Shown: in pieces, positions 8,252-15,984 of the stretch
How the letters are laid out: every line of letters starts with the position of its first letter
Numbering within the stretch: position 1 is the first letter of the stretch
DNA from: Burkholderiaceae bacterium
GTDB taxonomy: Bacteria; Pseudomonadota; Gammaproteobacteria; Burkholderiales; Burkholderiaceae_C
Assembly: GCA_024235915.1 (NCBI GenBank)
Contig: JACKLO010000029.1
Coordinates: 1-43,944 of the forward strand
DNA length: 43,944 nt
Direction of reading: 5' to 3'
Translations under genes and position numbers: made by a program
The notes under the pieces: generated by a model
The model's input: the letters and a program-made list of their open reading frames with translations, nothing else
Told to the model about the DNA's origin: nothing
The model's database searches: none

Positions 8252-9430
8252 TCAATCGGGCTGGACGTCACGCGCGGTGACCACCCAGCGGTCGCTCACG
8301 GACACCAGTTCGCGGTCGCAGCGGAAGCCGGCGGATTCGACGGCGTGGCCGGGCAGCACCGCCACGACCACTTCACCGGCATCACGCAGCGCACGCACGG
8401 CGGCGCGCAGCGAAGCATCCTCGCCCCAGGGCGCCTGGATGGCTGATGCCGCTGGCATGGGCCGGCCGGCAGCGGCCAGCGCCTTGAGGTCGAGGCTGAA
8501 GCCGGCGGCCGGGCGGCTGCGTCCGAAGGCCGCACCGACCTCGTCGTACCGGCCACCCCGCGCCAGCGGGTCGGTGGCGCCGGCACCGTAGAGCGCAAAA
8601 CGTGCGCCGCTGTAGTACGTGTACCCGCTCATGTCGGACAGGTCGAAGCCGACGCGCACACCGGGGTGCGCCGTGCGCAAGTGGTTCCCCAGCCAGGCCA
8701 GCTGCTCGATGGCGTCCTGCACCTGCGGCCGTGCCGGCAGACGGTCACGCGCGGTCGCCAGCACCTCATCGCTGCCGTAGAGCTGCAGCAGGGCCGCCAA
8801 TGCCTCGCGCGTCTCGGTGGGCAGCGGCGCGCTGCGCGCCGCCAGCGTGGCGGCATCCTTCTTGGCCAACGCATCGACCAGACTGGTGAGCGTGGCTGCG
8901 TCCAGCGGCAGGCCGGCCAGCACGCCGCGCACGATGCGCGCGTCGGCCAGGTCGATCACCGGCTCGGCGATGCCGGCCAGCGTCAGGCAGTCGACGGCGA
9001 GGTCCAGCACCTCGAGATCGGCCTCCAGCCCGGCATGGCCAAAGACTTCGGCGCCGAACTGCAGCGGCTCGCGGTTGCCGTAGAGGCCGGACGGCCGCGT
9101 GTGCAGGACCGGGCCGCAGTAGCACAGGCGGGTGACACCGTCGCGGTTCAGCAGGTGGGCGTCGATGCGCGCCGCCTGGATCGTGGTGTCAGCCCGCAGG
9201 CCCAACGAGCGGCCGCTGAGCTGGTCCACGAGCTTGAAGGTGCGCAGGTCAAGCTCGTGTCCAGTGCCCGACAGCAAGGACTCCAGATGCTCCAGCATCG
9301 GCGGCGCCACCAGCTCGTAGCCATAACCATGGGCCCGATCGAGCAGCCGGCGGCGCAGTTCCTCGATGCGCCGAGCCTCCACCGGCAGAACGTCGGCGAT
9401 GTGCTCAGGCAGCAGCCAAGCAGAGGACAT
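8252..9430 (-). CDS. hisZ: ATP phosphoribosyltransferase regulatory subunit HisZ
   Basis: HisZ is a catalytically inactive relative of histidyl-tRNA synthetase that binds short-form HisG and gives histidine feedback control of the first step of histidine biosynthesis. From ATG 9428-9430 it is 392 residues (MSSAWLLPEHIADVLPVEAR), a typical HisZ length and start. The class II synthetase fold is seen in YGYELVAPPMLEHLESLLSG, SLGLRADTTIQAARI and GRYDEVGAAFGRSRPAAGFS. It is not HisS: the true HisS is also in the window at 17780-19054. hisG is not in the window. The longer open frame to 9583 runs through the upstream terminator and was not used. Confidence 0.93.
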   Translation of the reverse strand: MSSAWLLPEHIADVLPVEARRIEELRRRLLDRAHGYGYELVAPPMLEHLESLLSGTGHELDLRTFKLVDQLSGRSLGLRADTTIQAARIDAHLLNRDGVTRLCYCGPVLHTRPSGLYGNREPLQFGAEVFGHAGLEADLEVLDLAVDCLTLAGIAEPVIDLADARIVRGVLAGLPLDAATLTSLVDALAKKDAATLAARSAPLPTETREALAALLQLYGSDEVLATARDRLPARPQVQDAIEQLAWLGNHLRTAHPGVRVGFDLSDMSGYTYYSGARFALYGAGATDPLARGGRYDEVGAAFGRSRPAAGFSLDLKALAAAGRPMPAASAIQAPWGEDASLRAAVRALRDAGEVVVAVLPGHAVESAGFRCDRELVSVSDRWVVTARDVQPD

Positions 9431-9457
9431 GCGAATCACCGCGCTGTTGAAAACGGC

Positions 9458-9463
9458 ATTGTA
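9458..9463 (-). promoter_or_regulatory. Possible -10 box for hisZ-purA
   Basis: TACAAT (minus strand, 5 of 6 to consensus) lies about 28 bases before the hisZ start. No convincing -35 is visible at the right spacing (CAGGCG at 9481-9486). The hairpin terminator just upstream makes a local promoter necessary, which raises confidence. Confidence 0.4.
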
Positions 9464-9501
9464 CCGGCCCACCTCTCGCGCGCCTGACGGGTCGTCGCAC
9501 C

Positions 9502-9545
9502 AAATACAACGCCGTCGGCCGGCCCTCAGGGCCTGCGCGACGGCG
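9502..9545 (-). terminator. Intrinsic terminator downstream of the metalloprotease gene
   Basis: On the minus strand an 8-bp stem CGCCGTCG/CGACGGCG (9538-9545 with 9510-9517) encloses a second stem GGCCC/GGGCC (9529-9533 with 9521-9525) with a 3-base loop. It is followed by TTGTATTT (9509-9502). It lies 34 bases past the metalloprotease stop and separates that gene from hisZ. Confidence 0.75.
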
Positions 9546-9579
9546 CTGCAATGGGCGTGGGCGCGGCAACTGGCGCGCG

Positions 9580-10494
9580 TCAATTCGCCCGATATTGCTG
9601 GAACATCTGCACGACGCGCGCGTTCTGACCCGCGCTGAACGTGTTCATGCAGGCGTCGTCGGTGTAGTCCATGAAGTTGGTGATCGGATCCTTGCCCGCC
9701 TTGGCGCGGCAGCTGTCGCGATTGGTGGGGCAGCCATAGGCGGGGGAACGCTCGGCCGGCGTGTCCGAAACCGAGTCACCCGGATTGCGGCAACCGCCCT
9801 GGAACGTGTGGTAAAGACCCAGCCAGTGGCCCACCTCGTGGGTGCCCGTGTCACCTTCGTCATAGGGCGCGGCGCTGCCGCCGGGCATCGACGCCGTGAG
9901 GATCACCACGCCGTCGTTGGACGGATTGGACGCGTAGCTCCACGGGAAGGTGGCCCACCCCAACAGGCCACCGCCCATGTTGTTCGAGTAGATGTTCAAG
10001 GCATTGGCACCGCCCTGCCGCAGTGCCGACTTCATCTGCGACTCGCAGGCGCCGCCGGCACAGACATACCAGCTGTCGTTGGCCGTGGTGTCCACGGACG
10101 CCAGCGCAAAACTGAAGCCGCTGCTGGCGTACGCTGCATTGAGCACCGCGATCTGGTCGTTGACCTGCTGCGACGACGGGGCACCCTGACCGCTGCTGCT
10201 GGTGATGACGTGGAAGTGCACCGGGATCGACACGGCCGACGCCTGGGCGAACGGGTCGCGGCCCTGGGCGCGCTGGTCGGCGAGCCAGGAACGTTCCTGA
10301 GCGGCCTGAAGCCGCATTTCCAGTTCACTGGGCTGGTGCGTGCTGCATCGAGCACCACTGTCCACGAAGGCCTTCTGGCTGGTGAACGAGGTGCCATTGA
10401 TCACAAAGGGCTGCGCCGCTGCAGCCAGTGAAGGCAGCACAGCAGCCAGGGCCAGCGGCATCAGGGCGCGAACGGCCCGCTGAATGGTCGACAT
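9580..10494 (-). CDS. Secreted M43-type (pappalysin/cytophagalysin-like) zinc metalloprotease
   Basis: A 304-residue predicted exported protease. A signal peptide with a hydrophobic core (MPLALAAVLPSLAAAA) spans residues 1-27. The zinc site HEVGHWLGLYH is at 219-229 (HEXXHXXGXXH), and a candidate Met-turn is in NFMDYTDD (Met275), as in the metzincin M43 family. Seven cysteines in the mature part (50, 145, 150, 235, 255, 262, 282) suggest disulfides and an extracytoplasmic location. ATG 10494 was chosen over the longer frame because the signal peptide starts there and GGAGGAG lies 7 bases upstream (10502-10508). It interrupts the hflC-DUF2065 and hisZ-purA series and has its own terminator, so it looks like an added monocistronic gene. 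The substrate is unknown. Confidence 0.9.
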   Translation of the reverse strand: MSTIQRAVRALMPLALAAVLPSLAAAAQPFVINGTSFTSQKAFVDSGARCSTHQPSELEMRLQAAQERSWLADQRAQGRDPFAQASAVSIPVHFHVITSSSGQGAPSSQQVNDQIAVLNAAYASSGFSFALASVDTTANDSWYVCAGGACESQMKSALRQGGANALNIYSNNMGGGLLGWATFPWSYASNPSNDGVVILTASMPGGSAAPYDEGDTGTHEVGHWLGLYHTFQGGCRNPGDSVSDTPAERSPAYGCPTNRDSCRAKAGKDPITNFMDYTDDACMNTFSAGQNARVVQMFQQYRAN

Positions 10495-10522
10495 CGAAGA
10501 ACTCCTCCAAGAGAGAACTTCG

Positions 10523-10528
10523 ATCATA
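10523..10528 (-). promoter_or_regulatory. Possible -10 box for the metalloprotease gene
   Basis: TATGAT (minus strand, 5 of 6 to consensus) lies 28 bases before the metalloprotease ATG and upstream of its strong ribosome site. I see no good -35 hexamer. Confidence 0.4.
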
Positions 10529-10596
10529 GGCAGCGGACCCGCGGCCAGGGAGCCGGCAAACCCGCCTCCCCCCAAGATGAGGCATGGCCGACGCGG

Positions 10597-10634
10597 GCCG
10601 CCCGGCGACCCGCTTGTCCCGCTACCCGGGCGGC
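10597..10634 (-). terminator. GC-rich inverted repeat after the hfl operon
   Basis: GCCGCCCGG (10597-10605) pairs perfectly with CCGGGCGGC (10626-10634) around a 20-base loop. It begins 12 bases after the stop of the DUF2065 gene on the minus strand. There is no T run behind it, so it is a weak or Rho-assisted terminator, or a transcript-end stabiliser. Confidence 0.4.
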
Positions 10635-10646
10635 ACGGCCACGCGC

Positions 10647-10832
10647 TCAGCGCCAGATCATCAACAGCAACAGACCGAGCCCGACGCTGAGCAGCCCGAT
10701 GAACCGGATCTGACCATCGTTCATCTGCACCACACGTTCGAACACGCTGCGCCAGCCGCGCGGGTTGATCAGCGGCAGCAGGCCCTCGAAGACCAGCATC
10801 AGCGCCAGGGCGCCCAGCAGCGCATCACCCAC
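10647..10832 (-). CDS. DUF2065 (YjeT-like) small inner-membrane protein
   Basis: A 61-residue protein with two hydrophobic segments: about residues 3-22 (DALLGALALMLVFEGLLPLI) and 43-60 (RFIGLLSVGLGLLLLMIW). Between them is a short basic loop with the DUF2065-type core NPRGWR. The family is known as YjeT, encoded next to hflC in many proteobacteria. Its function is not established. The start is GTG at 10832, 17 bases after the hflC stop, so the two are almost certainly co-transcribed. The only ATG nearby (10825) is out of frame. Confidence 0.85.
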   Translation of the reverse strand: MGDALLGALALMLVFEGLLPLINPRGWRSVFERVVQMNDGQIRFIGLLSVGLGLLLLMIWR

Positions 10833-10849
10833 CGGTTGTCCGCGCCGGA

Positions 10850-11731
10850 TCAGCGGCCCGACGGCCCGACGCCCCGCATCGCGCCAAAGAAGTCGCTGCC
10901 AGGGTCGACGACGATCATGTCCGACTTGCTGCGGAAGCTGCCGCGGTAGGCCTCCAGGCTGCGATAGAACTTGGCGAATTGCGGGTCACGGCCGAAGGCG
11001 TCGGCATAGAGGGCCGAGGCCCTGGCATCACCCTCGCCCTTGATCTTCTGCGCATCGCGGTAGGCCTCGGCCAGGATGACCTCGCGCTGACGATCGGCAT
11101 CGGCACGGATCTTCTCCGCCTCGGCGCTGCCCGTCGAACGCAGTTCGTTGGCCACGCGCTTGCGCTCCGACTCCATGCGCCGGTAGACCGCGTCGGTGAT
11201 GTCGGCCACGAAGTCCACACGCTTGACGCGCACGTCGATGATCTCGATGCCGAAGGCCTTGGCCTCGTCAGCCATGCGCTCGCGCACGCCAGACATCACG
11301 CGCTCACGGTCGGTGGCCAGCACGCTGCTGACCGTGCGTCGGGTGACCTCCTCATTGAAGGCCGCCTGCACCACCGGCGCCAGGCGCACCTCGAGGTTGC
11401 GCAGGTCGGCACCGTTGTTGCGGATGAACTGGCGCGGATCCGTGATCCGCCATTTCACCATCCAGTCGATCAGCAGGCTCTTCTTCTCGGCGGTGAAAAT
11501 GGGCCGCGTGTCGGGGCTGTCCAGGGTCTGGATGCGCTTGTCGAGGAAGACGACGTTCTGGAACGGCGGCGGCAGCTTGAACTTCAACCCCGGCTCGGTG
11601 ATGACGTTCTTGATTTCCCCGAGCGCGTAGACCACGCCAACCTGCCGCTGGTCGACGATGAACACGGTGGAGAAGGCCACCATCAAGGCGATGAGGAAGC
11701 CGGCGACGATGAATCCGATGCGATTGGCCAT
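10850..11731 (-). CDS. hflC: HflC, SPFH membrane protein of the HflKC complex
   Basis: HflC and HflK form a large inner-membrane assembly that holds the FtsH protease and modulates turnover of membrane proteins. The 293 residues start with one transmembrane segment (about 4-26, IGFIVAGFLIALMVAFSTVFIV). The SPFH/band-7 domain follows (DQRQVGVVYALGEI, FFTAEKK-type region PIFTAEKKSLLIDWMVKWRI). After that comes a charged helical stretch rich in Glu, Lys and Ala (SAEAEKIRADADRQREVILA). The tail ends in MIVVDPGSDFF, typical of HflC. It begins 11 bases after the hflK stop and is followed by the DUF2065 gene. Confidence 0.96.
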   Translation of the reverse strand: MANRIGFIVAGFLIALMVAFSTVFIVDQRQVGVVYALGEIKNVITEPGLKFKLPPPFQNVVFLDKRIQTLDSPDTRPIFTAEKKSLLIDWMVKWRITDPRQFIRNNGADLRNLEVRLAPVVQAAFNEEVTRRTVSSVLATDRERVMSGVRERMADEAKAFGIEIIDVRVKRVDFVADITDAVYRRMESERKRVANELRSTGSAEAEKIRADADRQREVILAEAYRDAQKIKGEGDARASALYADAFGRDPQFAKFYRSLEAYRGSFRSKSDMIVVDPGSDFFGAMRGVGPSGR

Positions 11732-11742
11732 GTCGTGCTCCT

Positions 11743-12939
11743 TCAGCGGCCTTCACGGTCGCGGCTGCGGGCATCGGCCCGTGCACGCACGTCGATCACG
11801 GTGGGCGCCACCTGTTCCGCCACCCCGGGCGCGGGCGTCGGCGCCGTCGACCCCCCCGGGCCGGCGGTGCCTTGCAGCAGCCGGTCGAGCGGCAGGTACA
11901 GCAGGTTGGAGTTGTTGCGGCTGTCGACCATCACCTTGGTCACATTGCCGTAGATCTGCTGCATGGTCTCGATATAGAGGCGGTCACGCGTCACGACCGG
12001 CGCCTTCTGGTATTCCGCCAGCACCGAGCGGAACCGCTGCGCATCACCTTCGGCCTGCGCGATCACGCGGGCCTTGTACGCTTCCGACTCCTCGCGAAGC
12101 CGGCTGGCGGCACCCTGCGCACGCGGGATCACGTCACTGGCGTAGGCGTCGCCCTCGTTCTTGAAGCGGTCGCGGTCGGCGCTGGCTTTGACCGCGTCAT
12201 TGAACGCCGCCTGCACCTGCTCGGGCACCTGGACGTTCTGCACGTTGACGTTGGCGATGACGATACCGGCGCCCAGCCGATCCAATTGCGACTGGATGGA
12301 CTTCACCAGGTCGGCGGCCACGGCATCGCGCTGCTCGTAGAGCACGGAATCGACGCGGCTGCGGCCGACGATCTCCCGCACCGCCGACTCGGCGGCCAGC
12401 ACCACGGCACCGTCGGGATCCCGGTTCTCGAACAGGTAGGCGCGGGCGTCGTTCAGGCGGTACTGAACCGTGAAGCGGATGTCGATGATGTTCTCGTCCT
12501 GCGTCAGCATCGACGAGTCGCGCAGCCCGGTGGCTTGGGTGACGGTGCTGCGACCCACGTCCACCGAACGCAGCTGCGTCACCGACACCGTCTCGTGCGC
12601 CTGGAACGGGTACGGCAGCCGCCATTGAAAACCGGCGTCCACCGTGTGGCTGAAGCGGCCGAAGGTGGTGACGACGGCCTGCTGGCCTTCCTGCACGATG
12701 AACACGCCGCTGCCAGCCCAGATCAGCAGCAGCACCCCGCCGATGAGGCCGACGCCGATGCCGGCGCTCTTCATGTCGGGCGGCTGCAGCGGCCCGCCAC
12801 CACCGCCTGGCGGGCGCTCGCCGCCGTTGTGCCCCCCCCGCGGGCCCCGGCCGCCGAACAGGCCGCCGAGCTTGCGGTTGAAGTCGCGCCAGAGTTCGTC
12901 CAGGTCGGGCGGCCCCTCGTTGCGGCCATTGTTCAACAT
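11743..12939 (-). CDS. hflK: HflK, SPFH membrane protein of the HflKC complex
   Basis: The partner of HflC. From ATG 12939 it is 398 residues. The N-terminal cytoplasmic part has the HflK mark GPPDLDELWRDFNRKLGGLF and a Gly/Pro-rich linker. A transmembrane segment (IGVGLIGGVLLLIWAGSGVFIV) and the SPFH domain (QQAVVTTFGRFSHTVDAGFQ) follow. The C terminus is an Ala/Pro/Arg-rich tail. An earlier in-frame ATG at 13041 would overlap the end of hflX by 8 bases and add 34 residues (MPDPIEISFSHRWRALM...); neither ATG has a clear ribosome site, so the start is uncertain. Gene order hfq-hflX-hflK-hflC matches the classical operon. Confidence 0.94.
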   Translation of the reverse strand: MLNNGRNEGPPDLDELWRDFNRKLGGLFGGRGPRGGHNGGERPPGGGGGPLQPPDMKSAGIGVGLIGGVLLLIWAGSGVFIVQEGQQAVVTTFGRFSHTVDAGFQWRLPYPFQAHETVSVTQLRSVDVGRSTVTQATGLRDSSMLTQDENIIDIRFTVQYRLNDARAYLFENRDPDGAVVLAAESAVREIVGRSRVDSVLYEQRDAVAADLVKSIQSQLDRLGAGIVIANVNVQNVQVPEQVQAAFNDAVKASADRDRFKNEGDAYASDVIPRAQGAASRLREESEAYKARVIAQAEGDAQRFRSVLAEYQKAPVVTRDRLYIETMQQIYGNVTKVMVDSRNNSNLLYLPLDRLLQGTAGPGGSTAPTPAPGVAEQVAPTVIDVRARADARSRDREGR

Positions 12940-13033
12940 CGGCTGCACCCGGCGGGGCACGAGGCCCGCGAAGAGCGCCGACGTCGCGCGCATCAGCGCT
13001 CGCCAACGATGGCTGAAGGAGATCTCGATCGGA

Positions 13034-14233
13034 TCAGGCATGGTGAGACGGCTGGAAATCGGGATGTTGCCCGTCCGCGGACGGGTGATCGGGAACGGCT
13101 TGATGGGCCCGGGCTGCATCGGCGATGGCCTCGCGCAGGGTGTCGAGCCCGGTGCCGTCGCGTGCGCTGACGAAGACGCGGCGGAAGCGCCGGCCACCAT
13201 CGGCCAGGATCCAGTCGGCCGATTCGCGCGGCTGCTGCGAGGCGTCGAGCTGGTCGACCTTGTTGCAGACCCAGACCTGCGGGATGTCGCCAGCGCCGAT
13301 CTCGCCCAGCACGCGCATGACCTCGTCGCGCTGCTCGATCTGCTGCGGGCTGGCCACGTCCATCACGTGCAGCAGAAGATCCGCCTCGGCGGCCTCCTGA
13401 AGCGTCGCTTCGAAGGCCTCGACCAGCTTGTGCGGCAAGTCGCGGATGAAGCCCACGGTGTCGGACAGCGACACCGATCCGACATCGTCGCCCAGCCACA
13501 TCTGGCGCGTGGTGGTGTCCAGCGTGGCGAAGAGCTGGTCCGCGGCAAAGGCACGGGCCTTGACCAGCGCATTGAACAACGTGGACTTGCCAGCGTTGGT
13601 GTAGCCCACCAGGGACACCCGGAAGGTGCCGCGCCGCTCGCGCGCGCGGCGCTGCGTGTTGCGCTGGCGCTTGACCTTTTCCAGCCGCGACGACAGCGAC
13701 TTGATGCGCTCGCCAATCATGCGCCGGTCGAGTTCGATCTGCGCTTCGCCTGGACCACCACGCGCACCGATGCCGCCACGCTGGCGTTCCAGGTGCGACC
13801 AGCGCCGCACGAGGCGCGTGGCAAGGTACTGCAACCGCGCCAGTTCCACCTGCAGCTTGCCCTCGTGCGACCGCGCACGGTCGCCGAAGATGTCCAGGAT
13901 CAACGACGTGCGGTCGGCTACCGGCACGCCGAGGTGGCGTTCGAGGTTGCGCTGCTGCGCCGGCGACAGTGCCTGGTCGAAGATCACGCCACTGGCCTGC
14001 GTGCCCAGCACCAGGGCCTTGATCTCGTCGGCCTTGCCGCTGCCGACGAACAGCGCCGCATCCGGTGCCCGGCGGCGCGCGGTGACACGACCCACGACTT
14101 CGTCGCCGGCGGACGCCGCCAACAGGGCGAGTTCCTCCAGCGTCGGGTCGAAACCGGCGGTCTGGCCGATGTCGACACCGACGAGCACGGCGCGCGGCGG
14201 CGCACCGGCCTGCACTTGGGCTTCAGCGGTCAA
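13034..14233 (-). CDS. hflX: GTPase HflX
   Basis: HflX is a ribosome-binding GTPase that splits stalled or heat-damaged ribosomes. The 399 residues include the HflX N-terminal domain (GSGKADEIKALVLGTQASGV, FDQALSPAQQRNLE). The glycine-rich hinge GGIGARGGPGEAQIELDRR and a basic coiled helix follow. The GTPase motifs are G1 GYTNAGKST (about 210-218), G3 DTVGFIRDLPHKL and G4 NKVD. The start used is TTG 14233; no ATG is near, and the frame stays open back into the end of hfq. No strong ribosome site is visible, so coupling to hfq (stop at 14262) is plausible. Confidence 0.95.
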   Translation of the reverse strand: MTAEAQVQAGAPPRAVLVGVDIGQTAGFDPTLEELALLAASAGDEVVGRVTARRRAPDAALFVGSGKADEIKALVLGTQASGVIFDQALSPAQQRNLERHLGVPVADRTSLILDIFGDRARSHEGKLQVELARLQYLATRLVRRWSHLERQRGGIGARGGPGEAQIELDRRMIGERIKSLSSRLEKVKRQRNTQRRARERRGTFRVSLVGYTNAGKSTLFNALVKARAFAADQLFATLDTTTRQMWLGDDVGSVSLSDTVGFIRDLPHKLVEAFEATLQEAAEADLLLHVMDVASPQQIEQRDEVMRVLGEIGAGDIPQVWVCNKVDQLDASQQPRESADWILADGGRRFRRVFVSARDGTGLDTLREAIADAARAHQAVPDHPSADGQHPDFQPSHHA

Positions 14234-14261
14234 GTGATCTGGATCGGAGTGGCCGGCGCGC

Positions 14262-14507
14262 TCAGGCGGCCGGCGGCTGCGGTTCGTTGGCGTGGAAGTT
14301 CACCGCGCGGCCAGGGACGACGGTGGAGATCGCGTGCTTGTAGACCATCTGGGTGACGGTGTTGCGCAGCAGCACGACGTACTGATCAAAGGATTCGATG
14401 TGCCCTTGCAGCTTGATCCCGTTGACCAGGTAGATCGAGACCGGCACATGTTCCTTGCGAAGCAGGTTCAAAAAGGGGTCCTGCAAAAGCTGGCCTTTGT
14501 TGCTCAC
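14262..14507 (-). CDS. hfq: RNA chaperone Hfq
   Basis: Hfq is a hexameric Sm-like protein that pairs small RNAs with target mRNAs. The 81 residues are nearly textbook: MSNKGQLLQDPFLNLLRKEH at the start, Sm1 (VPVSIYLVNGIKLQGHIESF), and Sm2 containing the YKHAISTV signature (TQMVYKHAISTVVP). A short tail (NEPQPPAA) ends the protein, as in betaproteobacteria. A strong GGAGGAAC ribosome site lies ahead of the ATG. It sits 81 bases after der and heads hflX-hflK-hflC. Confidence 0.98.
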   Translation of the reverse strand: MSNKGQLLQDPFLNLLRKEHVPVSIYLVNGIKLQGHIESFDQYVVLLRNTVTQMVYKHAISTVVPGRAVNFHANEPQPPAA

Positions 14508-14588
14508 GGTTGTTCCTCCGTGTTGATGTTGACGCTCGGCACGTTATCACAGCACCGCTTGCGGGCTGCGGCAGTGCATCAATTCCGG

Positions 14589-15935
14589 TCAGGAACCCTT
14601 GTCGACGAAGGGATTCGTGCCCAGCTTCATTTCCACGCGCAGCGGCGTGCCCACCAGCTTGAAGTGCTCGCGGATGCGGCCTTCCAGGTAGCGCTTGTAG
14701 GTGTCGGTGACGTGCTCCAGCGCATTGCCGTGCACGACCACCACCGGCGGGTTCATGCCACCCTGGTGGGCGTAGCGCAGCTTGGGCCGGAACGCGCCGG
14801 CCCGCTTGGGCGCCTGGTGCTGCACGGCGTCGTGGATCAGGCGCGTGAGCTGCGGCGTGGACAGCTTCTTGGTCGCCGAGGCGTGCGCGTTGTCGATGGC
14901 CTTCCAGACGGCGCCGATGCCACGCCGCTTCAGCGCCGAGATGTGCAGCACCTCGGCAAATTTCAGGAAGCCCAGCCGGCTCTCGATGGATCGCTCCAGC
15001 ATCTGGCGCTGGTAGTCGTCCACCGCATCCCACTTGTTCACCGCGACCACCACGGCACGGCCGGATTCCAGCACGTAGCCGGCGATGTGCGCGTCCTGTT
15101 CGCCGACGCCCTGCGTGGCGTCGATCAGCAGCAGCACGACGTTGGCGTCGGCAATGGCCTGCAAGGTCTTGACCACCGAGAACTTCTCGATCGCCTCGAA
15201 GACCTTGCCCTTGCGGCGCAGGCCGGCGGTGTCGATCAGCTCGTATCGCCGGCCGCCGCGCTCGAACGGCACGTGGATGGCGTCGCGCGTGGTGCCCGGC
15301 AGGTCGAAGGCCACCAGGCGCTCCTCGCCCAGCCAGGTGTTGATGAGCGTGGACTTGCCCACATTGGGCCGGCCGGCGACGGCCAGGCGGATCGGGCGCT
15401 CGGCACTGCCGTCCTCGATCTCGCCGTCGTCATCCTCGTCGAAGATGAACGCCTCCAGCGCCGCTTCCAACAGGCTTCGGATGCCCTGGCCGTGGGCGGC
15501 GGAAACCGGGTGCGGCTCACCGATGCCGAGTTCGTGGAACTCGGCCACCTGCGGCGCCTCGAGCATGCCCTCGGCCTTGTTCACGGCCAGCAACACGCGC
15601 TTGTTGGCGGTGCGCAGGAAACGCGCGATCTCATGGTCCTGGCCGGACAGGCCGGCCCGCACGTCGGTGACGAAGATCACCGCATCGGCCTCGGCCACCG
15701 CCTGCTTGGTCTGCTGCGCCATGCGCTGCACCACACCCGTGGTGGCGTCCGGTTCGAAGCCGCCGGTGTCGATGACGATGAACTCGCGCTGACCCAGGCG
15801 CGCGTCGCCGTAGTGGCGGTCGCGCGTGAGGCCGGCGAAGTCGGCCACGATGGCGTCCCGCGTCTTCGTGATGCGGTTGAACAGGGTCGACTTGCCCACG
15901 TTGGGCCGGCCGACGAGGGCGATGACCGGCTTCAT
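14589..15935 (-). CDS. der: Ribosome-assembly GTPase Der (EngA)
   Basis: Der has two tandem GTPase domains and is needed for 50S subunit maturation. From ATG 15935 it is 448 residues. The first G1 motif is at residues 9-16 (GRPNVGKS) with DTGGFE and NKAEG downstream. The second is GRPNVGKSTLINTWLGEERL with DTAGLRRKGK and NKWD. The C-terminal KH-like domain follows (RYAHQGGMNPPVVVVHGNAL). The longer open frame to 16019 would add 28 low-complexity residues encoded by a TTGGCG repeat, and was rejected because the domain starts at MKPVIALVGRPN. It follows bamB, as in many proteobacteria. Confidence 0.97.
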   Translation of the reverse strand: MKPVIALVGRPNVGKSTLFNRITKTRDAIVADFAGLTRDRHYGDARLGQREFIVIDTGGFEPDATTGVVQRMAQQTKQAVAEADAVIFVTDVRAGLSGQDHEIARFLRTANKRVLLAVNKAEGMLEAPQVAEFHELGIGEPHPVSAAHGQGIRSLLEAALEAFIFDEDDDGEIEDGSAERPIRLAVAGRPNVGKSTLINTWLGEERLVAFDLPGTTRDAIHVPFERGGRRYELIDTAGLRRKGKVFEAIEKFSVVKTLQAIADANVVLLLIDATQGVGEQDAHIAGYVLESGRAVVVAVNKWDAVDDYQRQMLERSIESRLGFLKFAEVLHISALKRRGIGAVWKAIDNAHASATKKLSTPQLTRLIHDAVQHQAPKRAGAFRPKLRYAHQGGMNPPVVVVHGNALEHVTDTYKRYLEGRIREHFKLVGTPLRVEMKLGTNPFVDKGS

Positions 15936-15954
15936 GCGGTGGTCTCCTGGCGGG

Positions 15955-15972
15955 TTGGCGTTGGCGTTGGCG
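15955..15972. repeat. Hexanucleotide repeat (ttggcg)x3
   Basis: Three perfect copies of ttggcg lie between the bamB stop and the der start. Confidence 0.9.
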
Positions 15973-15984
15973 CGTGCGGGCCGA

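Noticed and set aside
8252..9430. hisZ as a second histidyl-tRNA synthetase
   Set aside because: Its start, length and position before purA fit HisZ, and a full hisS is present in the window.
15955..15972. The ttggcg repeats as the coding start of a longer Der protein
   Set aside because: The extension (Ala-Asn repeats) is not part of the Der fold, and ATG 15935 gives the normal start MKPVIALVGRPN.
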